NCBI RefSeq assembly: GCF_900541275.1
Contig: NZ_UQJH01000002.1
Location: 62,001-126,000, forward strand
Length of the DNA: 64,000 nt
Reading direction: 5' to 3'
Origin: an uncultured Porphyromonas sp.
GTDB lineage: Bacteria; Bacteroidota; Bacteroidia; Bacteroidales; Porphyromonadaceae
Part shown: piece by piece, positions 33,701-40,720 of the stretch
How the letters are laid out: each line of letters opens with the position of its first letter
How positions within the stretch are numbered: the first letter of the stretch is position 1
The notes under the pieces: generated by a model
The model's input: only the letters and a program-made list of their open reading frames with translations
What the model was told of the DNA's origin: nothing
Databases searched by the model: none
Made by a program: the position numbers and the translations under genes

Positions 33701-35870
33701 TGCCGGATCAGACGGGCAGCCGAGGCTGCGGCAAAACTTTGCTGAGACCGCCTACTTCAGTGCGCTCCTTAGGAGCGACAGGGAGGGACAGGTACAGCTG
33801 GACTTTAAGCTGCCCGATACCCAGACGGAGTATGTCCTGAAGGTCTACTCCTTTGCCCCCGACTTTGAGGAGGAGCTGCTGGAGGATCATAGCTTCAGCG
33901 TCTTTGCCCCGCTCTCCGTAGAGCTGTCCTTGCCCCGATACCTGAGATGGGGCGACCGGCTGGAGGGACTCGCTCGGGTGCAGAATGCGGAGCAGTCGCC
34001 CGCAACCATCCGTGCAACCGTCACGGAGGGTCAGGCGCAGCTATCCGAGGCGGAGCTGTCGGTGGCCGGTGGTCAGACAGGCACGATGCCCTTCGTCGTG
34101 GAGGCGAAGCGTACCGATGGCGACTCGCTGATATTGCGTGCCACGGCAGCGGGGGCGCACTATACCGATGCGCTGGAGCGGGTGATCCCTCTCCGGAGCG
34201 ACCTGGCGGAGTATACGGTGGCGGTCCCCTTCTCGTCCTATAAGCAGTCGCAGGTGAGCCTGACACTGCCCAAGGCGGACCTCGGTGGGAGCCAGGCTGT
34301 GGCGGAGATCTACTTCTCCCCGATCCACCTCCTCCTCACCACCCTCGCCGACACCTACGCTACAGAGGCACCGGCAGAGGAGCTCTCTCTCCTCGAGGCT
34401 AGCACGAAGTATGCGGTCTATAGTCGCCTGAGGGCGCTGATCGCCTCTACACCGGAGCTGAAGCGGAGTCTCTCTATGTCTCGCACCCAACTGCGGGCAG
34501 CGATACGTGATCGGGAGTCGGAGCCGAGGTCATCCTTCAATAGGCAGGCCGACCCGAGGACACTGGCAGACTTCTACGATCTGCTCCTGAGTGAGGAGCG
34601 GATGAGCGACTTGCTTGGAGGGCTGGAGAAGAGGATCCTTGCCTTTACCTTCCCCACTGGCGGCTTCCGCTACGATGCCCTACTGCCGGAGCCCTCTCCC
34701 TGGCTGACCCATGTGGTCCTGGAGAATCTTGCCTTTACCCCCACCCGGTCAGCAAAGCTGGATGATGCGATCGACCAGTCGCTGAAGTACCTGCAGGGTC
34801 AGCTCTCCAAGGAGCGAAGCTACTACAAGGCTGCGATGGAGTATCGCCTACTGGTCCATAAGCTGGGACGGAAGGCCCCCTCCCTCTCCGGAGAGGTGAA
34901 GAAGCTGCTCGAGAAGCAGGTGAAGGGCGCTCGAGAGAACTACCGGACGGCATCGACCTCATACCTGCTCAACTTTGGGGAGTACTCGCGTGCCTTTGAC
35001 ACCAAGGCGGCGTACAGCGAGGTGCGGGACTTCATCCGCGACCGAAGCAGCTACACTCAGAGCGATGCTGAGCTGCTGGCGCTGACCCTCTTCCTCCACC
35101 ACGATCAGCAGGACGAGGCACTCTCTCCGGAGGTGACACGCTTTATGCTGAGCCTCAAGCAGGGGACGCTGTGGCGCAACCCGATGACGCTGGAGGCGGT
35201 GGAGCCTCTGCTGCGCACGGTGACGCCGACGCGCTTTGCGCCCGATGCGACGCTCCATCTCGGAGAGGTGACCTACCGCCCCACGGCACTCGATAAGGCG
35301 ACGGGACACATCGTCCTCGGCCTGCCGAAGCCGGAGACCAAGACGGTGATCCGGTGGGAGGGGGTGACGACAGACTTTGCCTTCGGTGGCATCCGGTATC
35401 GGGTGACGGAGCCGGCGGCAAAAGCGACACCCACAGGTGAGAAGCTGACGATCGGCAAGGAGGTCTACGCCCGGCGTATCATCGACGGCAAGTCGTCACT
35501 CGTCCGACTGACAGATGAGCGAGAGGCGGTAGCCGGCGAGCAGCTGGTGGTGCGCTACCTGATCGAGACGAAGCAGGACCTGAGCCTCGTGACGATACGG
35601 GATGACCGGGCGGCAGGCGCCGAGCCGGGCTATGACTTTGCCGGCTACGGTATGTCGGACCGCACGTGGTACGGATACAGCCGACGAGAGACGGCGGACT
35701 ACATCTTCATCGACTACCTCCAGAGGGGGAAGCACGTGATCGAGCTGGAGGCGACCGCCAACGTGGCGGGACACTTCAGCTACGGTCCTGCCGAGGTGCA
35801 GAGCTTCTACGCCCCGGAGTATGCAGGCAATAGCGCCGGTGGATCACTGACGATCCGCAGGAGCGAGTAA
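30768..35870 (+). CDS. Alpha-2-macroglobulin family protein, thioester-less
   Basis: A protein of 1700 residues with an N-terminal export signal (LAALLLPALVGAGLLTG). The first 270 residues are helical. Then come macroglobulin beta domains: HFYTDRPIYKRGQMVKVGIV at about 465 is the conserved MG motif, and LRVEDYKLMHLSL marks the next. The A2M core follows at about 975-1085 (PRLRQNFAETAYFSALLRSDREGQVQLDFKLPD, then LPRYLRWGDRLEGLARVQN), then an alpha/alpha toroid and a receptor-like C-terminal domain. The Cys-x-Glu-Gln thioester expected near the toroid start is absent; the equivalent region reads YATEAPAEELSLLEAS. The only clear cysteine is in RWCLGVP. This is the thioester-free type common in Bacteroidetes, thought to trap proteases or stabilise the envelope. 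Confidence 0.93.
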   Translation: MKHITHTALWTRLAALLLPALVGAGLLTGTGIAGHRSIDKVAMAEEQKIPEEEMLSLLDHLSRLAANAGRTIEEYDTSDESPDTLLWSKERTEKELVRMISRELERRELWRATTDLSGLRYQWQVRRWCLGVPSEGNGYSLLAELMEQLADKGFDALRELHLRELGQALKAGYSDQALSMLEWEARRSEENIYPAYIERFAGRPEQPVVRMLDLREQSSRLLEPLRSERKTEEWLREEDKLYAEYLRIEPSISGNPYEKRLREMGKQLFDHSPSIGDVTYIDLHTGEATIEIEGPTRQALDLYLISSDRKVEQQIRNGRATKLASYTAPAGKARWISDKVSLRLPRVGYYKLALYNDREGVVRQGNALLDKITVDQYDPIIYALDRQDGSPVSGVEVKVFRGDERRRPIATLYTDEGGEVVVRQTPPRGGYLFISVKDPRMLEERFFTIYGAQKWPAGTANPKRQAETHFYTDRPIYKRGQMVKVGIVTVTRKGEVVKAEPNTLQQVKLVALRDGVEEVIETQTITTDDRGVAEATFTLPKDEHLSDFTLDTPYGDESLRVEDYKLMHLSLTIDSIPTGYVSGRPMRIYGRTEDLNGHPVAARLTLQYDVDGKRMTGRSGSDGHFMLETEPLTKSATGGYYWNHPITLSAADAIGDVTDESLAMEKDTTNLPLSANLLLGGKHRLNRLDLTLSTESQPYQRMRLGDLSRYQLTATWIDAKGKQVGEPIELPMKGKRKLSLASLPSGSYRLRIETTDYWGQVVRDESDPLYLYSPTDDRLQGEVPLFATMTKEGEILYGSSHGGTLSLLMVREGKESVHQFLPVEPGKLYRLRPMEGTLSVVLSAYYRGEESSARIDLTEYSEESGDKEKTHTDGLEMKEGEGRFVPGADFSRRFTIVSRAGKPLSEVPVLVAVFDKALTEASGNEQHWSKIGDSPVLYQALDGNLYGAVLMESAVASPRAMMKQSNVVNDEVVIVAEGAGSDGQPRLRQNFAETAYFSALLRSDREGQVQLDFKLPDTQTEYVLKVYSFAPDFEEELLEDHSFSVFAPLSVELSLPRYLRWGDRLEGLARVQNAEQSPATIRATVTEGQAQLSEAELSVAGGQTGTMPFVVEAKRTDGDSLILRATAAGAHYTDALERVIPLRSDLAEYTVAVPFSSYKQSQVSLTLPKADLGGSQAVAEIYFSPIHLLLTTLADTYATEAPAEELSLLEASTKYAVYSRLRALIASTPELKRSLSMSRTQLRAAIRDRESEPRSSFNRQADPRTLADFYDLLLSEERMSDLLGGLEKRILAFTFPTGGFRYDALLPEPSPWLTHVVLENLAFTPTRSAKLDDAIDQSLKYLQGQLSKERSYYKAAMEYRLLVHKLGRKAPSLSGEVKKLLEKQVKGARENYRTASTSYLLNFGEYSRAFDTKAAYSEVRDFIRDRSSYTQSDAELLALTLFLHHDQQDEALSPEVTRFMLSLKQGTLWRNPMTLEAVEPLLRTVTPTRFAPDATLHLGEVTYRPTALDKATGHIVLGLPKPETKTVIRWEGVTTDFAFGGIRYRVTEPAAKATPTGEKLTIGKEVYARRIIDGKSSLVRLTDEREAVAGEQLVVRYLIETKQDLSLVTIRDDRAAGAEPGYDFAGYGMSDRTWYGYSRRETADYIFIDYLQRGKHVIELEATANVAGHFSYGPAEVQSFYAPEYAGNSAGGSLTIRRSE

Positions 35871-35920
35871 GAGACTAATCTATTTTTTCACACATCACAT
35901 AACAACAATCACAAGAAACT

Positions 35921-36418
35921 ATGGCTAAAGTAAAGTTTTCGGGAAAGACTGTAGAGACGATCGGTAAGCTGCCTGAGGTGGGCAGCAAGGCACCTGACTT
36001 CTGCCTGACGAAGGGCGACCTATCAGATGCAAAGCTATCCGACTATGAGGGCAAGCGGGTCGTGCTGAATATCTTCCCATCGATCGATACGGGCGTCTGC
36101 GCTCAGAGCGTCAGGACCTTCAATAAGAAGGCTTCCTCGCTCGACAATACCGTCGTCCTCTGCATCAGTGCTGACCTTCCCTTTGCGCAGGGACGCTTCT
36201 GCGGTGCTGAGGGTCTGGAGAACGTCGTGACGCTCTCCACCTTCAAGAGCCCGGACTTCGGCAAGGACTACGGCTGCCTGCTGACCTCCGGTGCACTGAA
36301 GGGGCTGATGTCTCGCTGCGTCGTCGTCCTTGACGAGGAGGGAAAGGTGCTCTACACCGAGCAGGTGGAGGAGATCACCCACGAGCCCAATTACGATCAG
36401 GCTATCGCAGCACTCTAA
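35921..36418 (+). CDS. tpx: Thiol peroxidase (Tpx, atypical 2-Cys peroxiredoxin)
   Basis: A protein of 165 residues. Peroxidatic Cys60 sits in [17 protein letters not shown], resolving Cys94 in GRFCGAEG; Thr57 and Arg65 of the active site are present. Reduces hydrogen peroxide and alkyl hydroperoxides with thioredoxin. No signal peptide is evident, so it is presumably cytoplasmic. Its stop codon abuts the start of the GH20 gene with no gap, and it begins 50 bp after the macroglobulin gene. Relevant to an anaerobe that meets oxygen. Confidence 0.96.
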   Translation: MAKVKFSGKTVETIGKLPEVGSKAPDFCLTKGDLSDAKLSDYEGKRVVLNIFPSIDTGVCAQSVRTFNKKASSLDNTVVLCISADLPFAQGRFCGAEGLENVVTLSTFKSPDFGKDYGCLLTSGALKGLMSRCVVVLDEEGKVLYTEQVEEITHEPNYDQAIAAL

Positions 36419-38371
36419 ATGAAGTATGGACTCCTAATCCCCTTCCTTCTCTCTATCCTCCTCAGCCCGGTGCGGGGGCTCGCTCAGAGCAACAAGCCCT
36501 TTACCATCCCTGAGGTCAAGAGTTGGAGCGGGGCGGAGGAATCCTTCCACTACAGTGACCTCTGTCGTCTCACCCCCGAGGGGGAGGAGGCGGCGGAGGT
36601 CGCCGTTTTGCTTAGGCAGGACCTCCGAGAGCTACTAGGCGACACCGTCAAGGCAGGATCCACAGGAACCATCTCCCTTGCGATCCGCCCCACCCTACTC
36701 TCCGACAAGGGGAGCGAAGCCTATCGGATAGAGATCCTACCGGATCACATCACTCTCACGGGCAACTCCCGTCAGGGACTCTACTGGGCGACGCGGACGC
36801 TGCTCCAGCTGCTCGAGCAGGGGCAGAAGCTCTCCTGCGGCGTGATAGAGGACTACCCGGACTACCCGATACGCGGCATGATGCTGGATGTGGGACGAAA
36901 GTTTTTCTCCCTCGACTTCCTCCGCGCCACCGTCAAGCTGATGGCGTACTACAAGATGAATGCCTTCCACATTCATCTCAACGACAATGGCTTCAAGAAA
37001 TTCTACGGTGACGACTGGGACAAGACCTACGCTGCCTTCCGCCTCGAGAGCGAGACCCATCCGGGGCTGACAGCAACGGATGGGCACTACAGCAAGGCCG
37101 ACTTCAAGCAGCTGCAGCTGGAGGCGGCATCGCTCGGGGTGACGATCATCCCGGAGATCGATGTGCCGGCGCATACGCTCGCCTTTACCCACTATATGCC
37201 GTCAATAGGGAGCAAGGAGTATGGCGCGGATCATATGGACCTCTTCAGTCCCGACACCTATCGGGTGCTGGATGATTTGCTCGAAGAGTATCTGGACCCG
37301 GCCGACCCCACCTTCATCTCCCCCTACGTCCATATAGGGACGGATGAGTACAGCAATAAGGATCAGAAGGTGGTGGAGCAATTCAGAGCCTTCACCGACC
37401 GCTACATCCGCAAGGTGGAGTCGTATGGGAAGCGCGCCGCCGTCTGGGGATCGCTCACCCATGCGCGAGGCGAGACGCCAGTGAAGGTGGACGACGTCCT
37501 ACTCTACTGCTGGAGTATGGACTACTCGCTCGCAAGAGAGATGATCGACATGGGGTACGACGTGGTGAGCATGCCGGACCGGTGGGTCTATATCGTGCCG
37601 GCAGCCGGCTATTACTACGACTACCTTGATATTGAGAAACTCTATAGGGAGTGGACCCCGGCAACGATGAATAGCGAGACGCTGGAGGAGCACCACCCGC
37701 AGATCAAGGGAGGGATGTTTGCCGTCTGGAACGACCATTGCGGAAACGGTATCAGCCAGCAGGATGTCTACCACCGGATCTTCCCCGCCGTGCAGACCAT
37801 TGCAGCTAAGACCTGGCAAGGACGTAGTAGCACTGTGCCCTACGACGCCTTTGACCGAAAGCGTCGAAGTCTATCTGAGGCACCTGGAGTAAACCTGCTT
37901 GCGAGACCGGAGAAAGACAGGCGCTCCTACTTCGTCTCATCGCCCAAGGTGGACTTCCCGCTTGGTCTGCCGATCACGGAGATTGGGTACGACTACCGGG
38001 TCTCCTTCCGCATCACCCCAGGAGAAAATCCCCGCGGTACGGTCCTCTTTTCCTCTAAGGATGCAGTGGTCTACCTATCCACCCCGGAGGAGGGGCTGCT
38101 GGGCTTTGAGCGGGACGGCTACCGATACCACTGGGACTACCGCCTGCCGATAGGTCGCGAGACTGAGGTGACGATAGAGGGGACCAATCGGGAGACCCGA
38201 CTCTACATCGATGGTCGGCTGCAGGAGACGCTCGGCATCATCGTACATCCGGAAGACCGTGAGCTCAAGGGACCTCGCTACTGGGTACAGACACTGGTCT
38301 TCCCGCTGGAGCGAACTGGCCACTTCACCGGCTCCCTCTCCGACCTGCGGGTAGAGTGGCTAAGTAACTGA
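36419..38371 (+). CDS. Beta-N-acetylhexosaminidase, GH20, with C-terminal LamG-like domain
   Basis: A protein of 650 residues with signal peptide MKYGLLIPFLLSILLSPVRGLAQ. GH20b-type N-domain at about 45-145. The GH20 barrel starts at YPIRGMMLDVGRKFFSLDFLRATVKLMAYYKMNAFHIHLND (GMMLDVGRKF is the family signature) and carries the catalytic pair Asp309-Glu310 in HIGTDEY, where the usual motif is HxGGDE. The C-terminal part (about 500-650: VDFPLGLPITEIGYDYRVSF, then TRLYIDGRLQETLG) is a laminin-G/concanavalin-like beta sandwich. It releases terminal GlcNAc or GalNAc from glycans in the periplasm or at the surface, useful for host mucin or peptidoglycan. The start codon immediately follows the tpx stop. 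Confidence 0.94.
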   Translation: MKYGLLIPFLLSILLSPVRGLAQSNKPFTIPEVKSWSGAEESFHYSDLCRLTPEGEEAAEVAVLLRQDLRELLGDTVKAGSTGTISLAIRPTLLSDKGSEAYRIEILPDHITLTGNSRQGLYWATRTLLQLLEQGQKLSCGVIEDYPDYPIRGMMLDVGRKFFSLDFLRATVKLMAYYKMNAFHIHLNDNGFKKFYGDDWDKTYAAFRLESETHPGLTATDGHYSKADFKQLQLEAASLGVTIIPEIDVPAHTLAFTHYMPSIGSKEYGADHMDLFSPDTYRVLDDLLEEYLDPADPTFISPYVHIGTDEYSNKDQKVVEQFRAFTDRYIRKVESYGKRAAVWGSLTHARGETPVKVDDVLLYCWSMDYSLAREMIDMGYDVVSMPDRWVYIVPAAGYYYDYLDIEKLYREWTPATMNSETLEEHHPQIKGGMFAVWNDHCGNGISQQDVYHRIFPAVQTIAAKTWQGRSSTVPYDAFDRKRRSLSEAPGVNLLARPEKDRRSYFVSSPKVDFPLGLPITEIGYDYRVSFRITPGENPRGTVLFSSKDAVVYLSTPEEGLLGFERDGYRYHWDYRLPIGRETEVTIEGTNRETRLYIDGRLQETLGIIVHPEDRELKGPRYWVQTLVFPLERTGHFTGSLSDLRVEWLSN

Positions 38372-38400
38372 TACAGCTGGGAGATATCAGTCTGAGAGAA

Positions 38401-38440
38401 AAAGAAGTCCCGCCTCACGATGTGAGGTGGGACTTCTTTT
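38401..38440. terminator. Bidirectional terminator between hexosaminidase and mutL
   Basis: AAAGAAGTCCCGCCTCAC pairs with GTGAGGTGGGACTTCTTT around GAT (one mismatch), with A and T runs on both sides, so it can stop both convergent transcripts. Confidence 0.92.
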
Positions 38441-38446
38441 TTTGTA

Positions 38447-40342
38447 TCAGGGAAGGTGCTTGGCGAGCTCTCGAGGGGTGAGGAAGAAGAGGATCTGCCG
38501 ACCCGAGGGTGTGACCCGATACTCTGGGAGAGCAAAGAGCTGCTCGAGGAGCTGCTGCGCCTGCGCCGGGGTCATCTGGCGTGGGAGGGACCGTAGGCGC
38601 GAGGTGGTGATGGTCCGGACAAGTCTATTCGACAAGACCTCCCCACCGGAGCGACCGGTCTGCTCGCACTCACGGAGGAGCTCATGGAGGATCTCCTCCT
38701 CTCCGCCTGCGGGTAGACCTTCGGGCACAGCGTTGATGCCGATCGCATTTTGCCCCATATCGGAGATGTCAAAGCCTATCCCGGTCAGATCCTGACGGTA
38801 CTCCCTCAGGAGAGCAGTGTCCTCGGAAGAGAGCTCAAGGAGTGCCGGGAAGAGCAGGCGCGATGAGACCACATGCCCGCTCCTAAAGGAGGTCATATAC
38901 TGCTCGAAGAGGACCCTCTCCCTTGCCCGGGAGAGGCTGACCACGGTGATACCCTCCGGGCGTAGAGCGACGCCATAATCGCCATAGACGAGCGGTGGGA
39001 CATCGTACCCGGATCTCAGCTCGGACTTCTCCTCTGTGAGCGAGGAGGGCATAGTCTGCACAGGATCCTCCCTATCGGAGAGAGGAACCTGCCTCGGCAT
39101 GTCCTCACGACTCTTCTGGAAGTCCTCGTAGAAGCTATCCCAGTCTGCTATATCGGGCATAGCCGTCTCCCCCCCCACGGCAGGGAAGGTGTCACCGATC
39201 TTGGGCGTCAGCATCAGTTCGTCGCTGTCATTGAGCCTACTCCCCACCTCGAAGAAATTGCCCGACGTGGGTGGCTCGGGGGCATCGCGTCTGCTGGTAT
39301 CAGCGACGGGGATCTCCATACGATCCTCGTCGAAGTCGAGCGTAGGCATGGCTGCCCCCTTCATCAGCACCTCACGGATGGCGGAGAAGAGGATGGTGCC
39401 GATATCATTTTCGGCCTCAAACTTGACCTCCGTCTTTGTGGGCGAGATATTGACGTCTATGGAGCCGGGGTCGCAGGAGAGGAAGAGGAAGTACTCCGGC
39501 TTCTCCCCCTTAGGTATCATCTCGCCATAGGCATTGAGTACCATCCGGTGGAAGTAGGGGTGCCGCATGAAGCGATCGTTGACGAAGAAGTACTGACAGG
39601 CTCCGCGCTTGCGGGTATACCTCGTCTCCGTCACAAAGCCCTCGATGGTGACTAAGGGCGTCTCGATATGGAGCGGGAGGAGGTGCTTGGAGAGCCGGCT
39701 GCCAAAGAGGTCGAGTAGCCGCTGCTTCTGCGGTGCTGCAGAGAGCTGGAGCTGGATCTTGTCATTGTGGACAAGGGTAAAGGCGACCCGGTGCCGTACA
39801 GCGGCAATATTCTGCAGCTCGGTGAGGATGTGGGCAAATTCGGTCGTATCCGCCTTGAGGAACTTCCGCCGCGCAGGGACATTGAAGAAGAGATGGCGGA
39901 TCTGGAAATTGGACCCCACGGGGCAGGCGATCGGCTCTTGAGAGATCACCTTAGAGCCCTCTATCTCGAGCTTCGTCCCCTGCTCCGTATCTTCCATACG
40001 CGTCTGGAGGGACACGTGTGCCACCGCAGCGATGGAGGGGAGTGCCTCTCCTCGGAAGCCCATAGTGACGATGGAGAAGAGGTCGGCCGCCTCGCGGATC
40101 TTGCTCGTCGCATGCCGCTCAAAGGCCATCCTGGCATCGACGGCTCCCATACCGGATCCGTTGTCGATGATCTGGATCAGGGTCTTGCCGGCATCCTTGA
40201 TGATGATTTGGATGTCGGTGGCTCCGGCGTCAATGGCATTCTCGACCAGCTCCTTGACGACAGAAGCGGGACGCTGGATCACCTCACCGGCAGCGATCTG
40301 ATTGGCAATATTATCCGGTAATAGATGTACTCTGCTATCCAC
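38447..40342 (-). CDS. mutL: DNA mismatch repair protein MutL
   Basis: A protein of 631 residues. The N-terminal GHKL ATPase is complete: LPDNIANQIAAGEVIQRPASVVKELVENAIDAGA, then IDNGSGM, FERHATSKI and TMGFRGEALPSIAAV, and the S5-like part ends near 330 (IDVNISPTKTEVKFE). A long variable linker follows (about 340-450). The C-terminal dimerisation domain (about 450-631) is present, but the metal-site motif DQHAxxExxxxE of endonuclease-type MutL reads SLSRARERVLFE here, and the Cys-rich end motif reads TPSGRQ. Nicking activity by this protein is therefore doubtful. A G8 tract encodes part of the linker near codon 389. Convergent with the GH20 gene; last of the glnS-to-mutL run. Confidence 0.95.
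   Translation of the reverse strand: MDSRVHLLPDNIANQIAAGEVIQRPASVVKELVENAIDAGATDIQIIIKDAGKTLIQIIDNGSGMGAVDARMAFERHATSKIREAADLFSIVTMGFRGEALPSIAAVAHVSLQTRMEDTEQGTKLEIEGSKVISQEPIACPVGSNFQIRHLFFNVPARRKFLKADTTEFAHILTELQNIAAVRHRVAFTLVHNDKIQLQLSAAPQKQRLLDLFGSRLSKHLLPLHIETPLVTIEGFVTETRYTRKRGACQYFFVNDRFMRHPYFHRMVLNAYGEMIPKGEKPEYFLFLSCDPGSIDVNISPTKTEVKFEAENDIGTILFSAIREVLMKGAAMPTLDFDEDRMEIPVADTSRRDAPEPPTSGNFFEVGSRLNDSDELMLTPKIGDTFPAVGGETAMPDIADWDSFYEDFQKSREDMPRQVPLSDREDPVQTMPSSLTEEKSELRSGYDVPPLVYGDYGVALRPEGITVVSLSRARERVLFEQYMTSFRSGHVVSSRLLFPALLELSSEDTALLREYRQDLTGIGFDISDMGQNAIGINAVPEGLPAGGEEEILHELLRECEQTGRSGGEVLSNRLVRTITTSRLRSLPRQMTPAQAQQLLEQLFALPEYRVTPSGRQILFFLTPRELAKHLP
39169..39176 (-). repeat. G8 homopolymer tract inside mutL
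   Basis: Eight C on the plus strand are eight G in the mutL coding strand, within Val-Gly-Gly-Glu near codons 389-392, in the disordered linker. A slip here would remove the C-terminal dimerisation domain while leaving the ATPase domain. Confidence 0.92.
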
Positions 40343-40350
40343 GCGATGGC

Positions 40351-40713
40351 TTACCAGAAGATGAAAAGCTGTGCGAAGTCAGCCCAGGTGGTGATGCCTA
40401 AGCTCTCGAAGATCCAGTAGGTAAAGGCAAAGAGGATAGCGAGGACAAAGACAAGTTGCCTATTCTTCTTACTGATACTCTCCGAGAAGTCCTCCGGGTC
40501 GCCATACTTGGCAAGACGCTCGGAGTTGCGCCGTAAGCGTCCTCTGAGGTTTTCCTTCAAGTCCTCCTCCGTGAGGGGATTCGCCTCCGGGTCGACCCTA
40601 TGCTTGGAGAGCCGGATCTTGCGCTCCAGCTCCTTCTTTTTAGGGTCAAAGGTGAGGTAGGTGTACCTGAATCCTCTTGGCTTCTTAGACTTAAAAAAAC
40701 TTCCCCATCCCAT
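40351..40713 (-). CDS. Small conserved membrane protein
   Basis: A protein of 120 residues: a basic N-terminal half (MGWGSFFKSKKPRGFRYTYLTFDPKKKELERKI) and one C-terminal transmembrane helix (QLVFVLAILFAFTYWIF) followed by an amphipathic tail ending FIFW. No named domain that I recognise. The position between mutL (8 bp) and the OstA-like gene (7 bp), all on the minus strand, suggests translational coupling. Function unknown; an inner-membrane protein with a cytoplasmic N-terminus is the best reading. Confidence 0.8.
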   Translation of the reverse strand: MGWGSFFKSKKPRGFRYTYLTFDPKKKELERKIRLSKHRVDPEANPLTEEDLKENLRGRLRRNSERLAKYGDPEDFSESISKKNRQLVFVLAILFAFTYWIFESLGITTWADFAQLFIFW

Positions 40714-40720
40714 AGTACGG

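Noticed and set aside
33900..34500. Thioester motif in the macroglobulin
   Set aside because: Searched for Cys-x-Glu-Gln in the expected region; none present and only one clear cysteine was seen in the whole protein.
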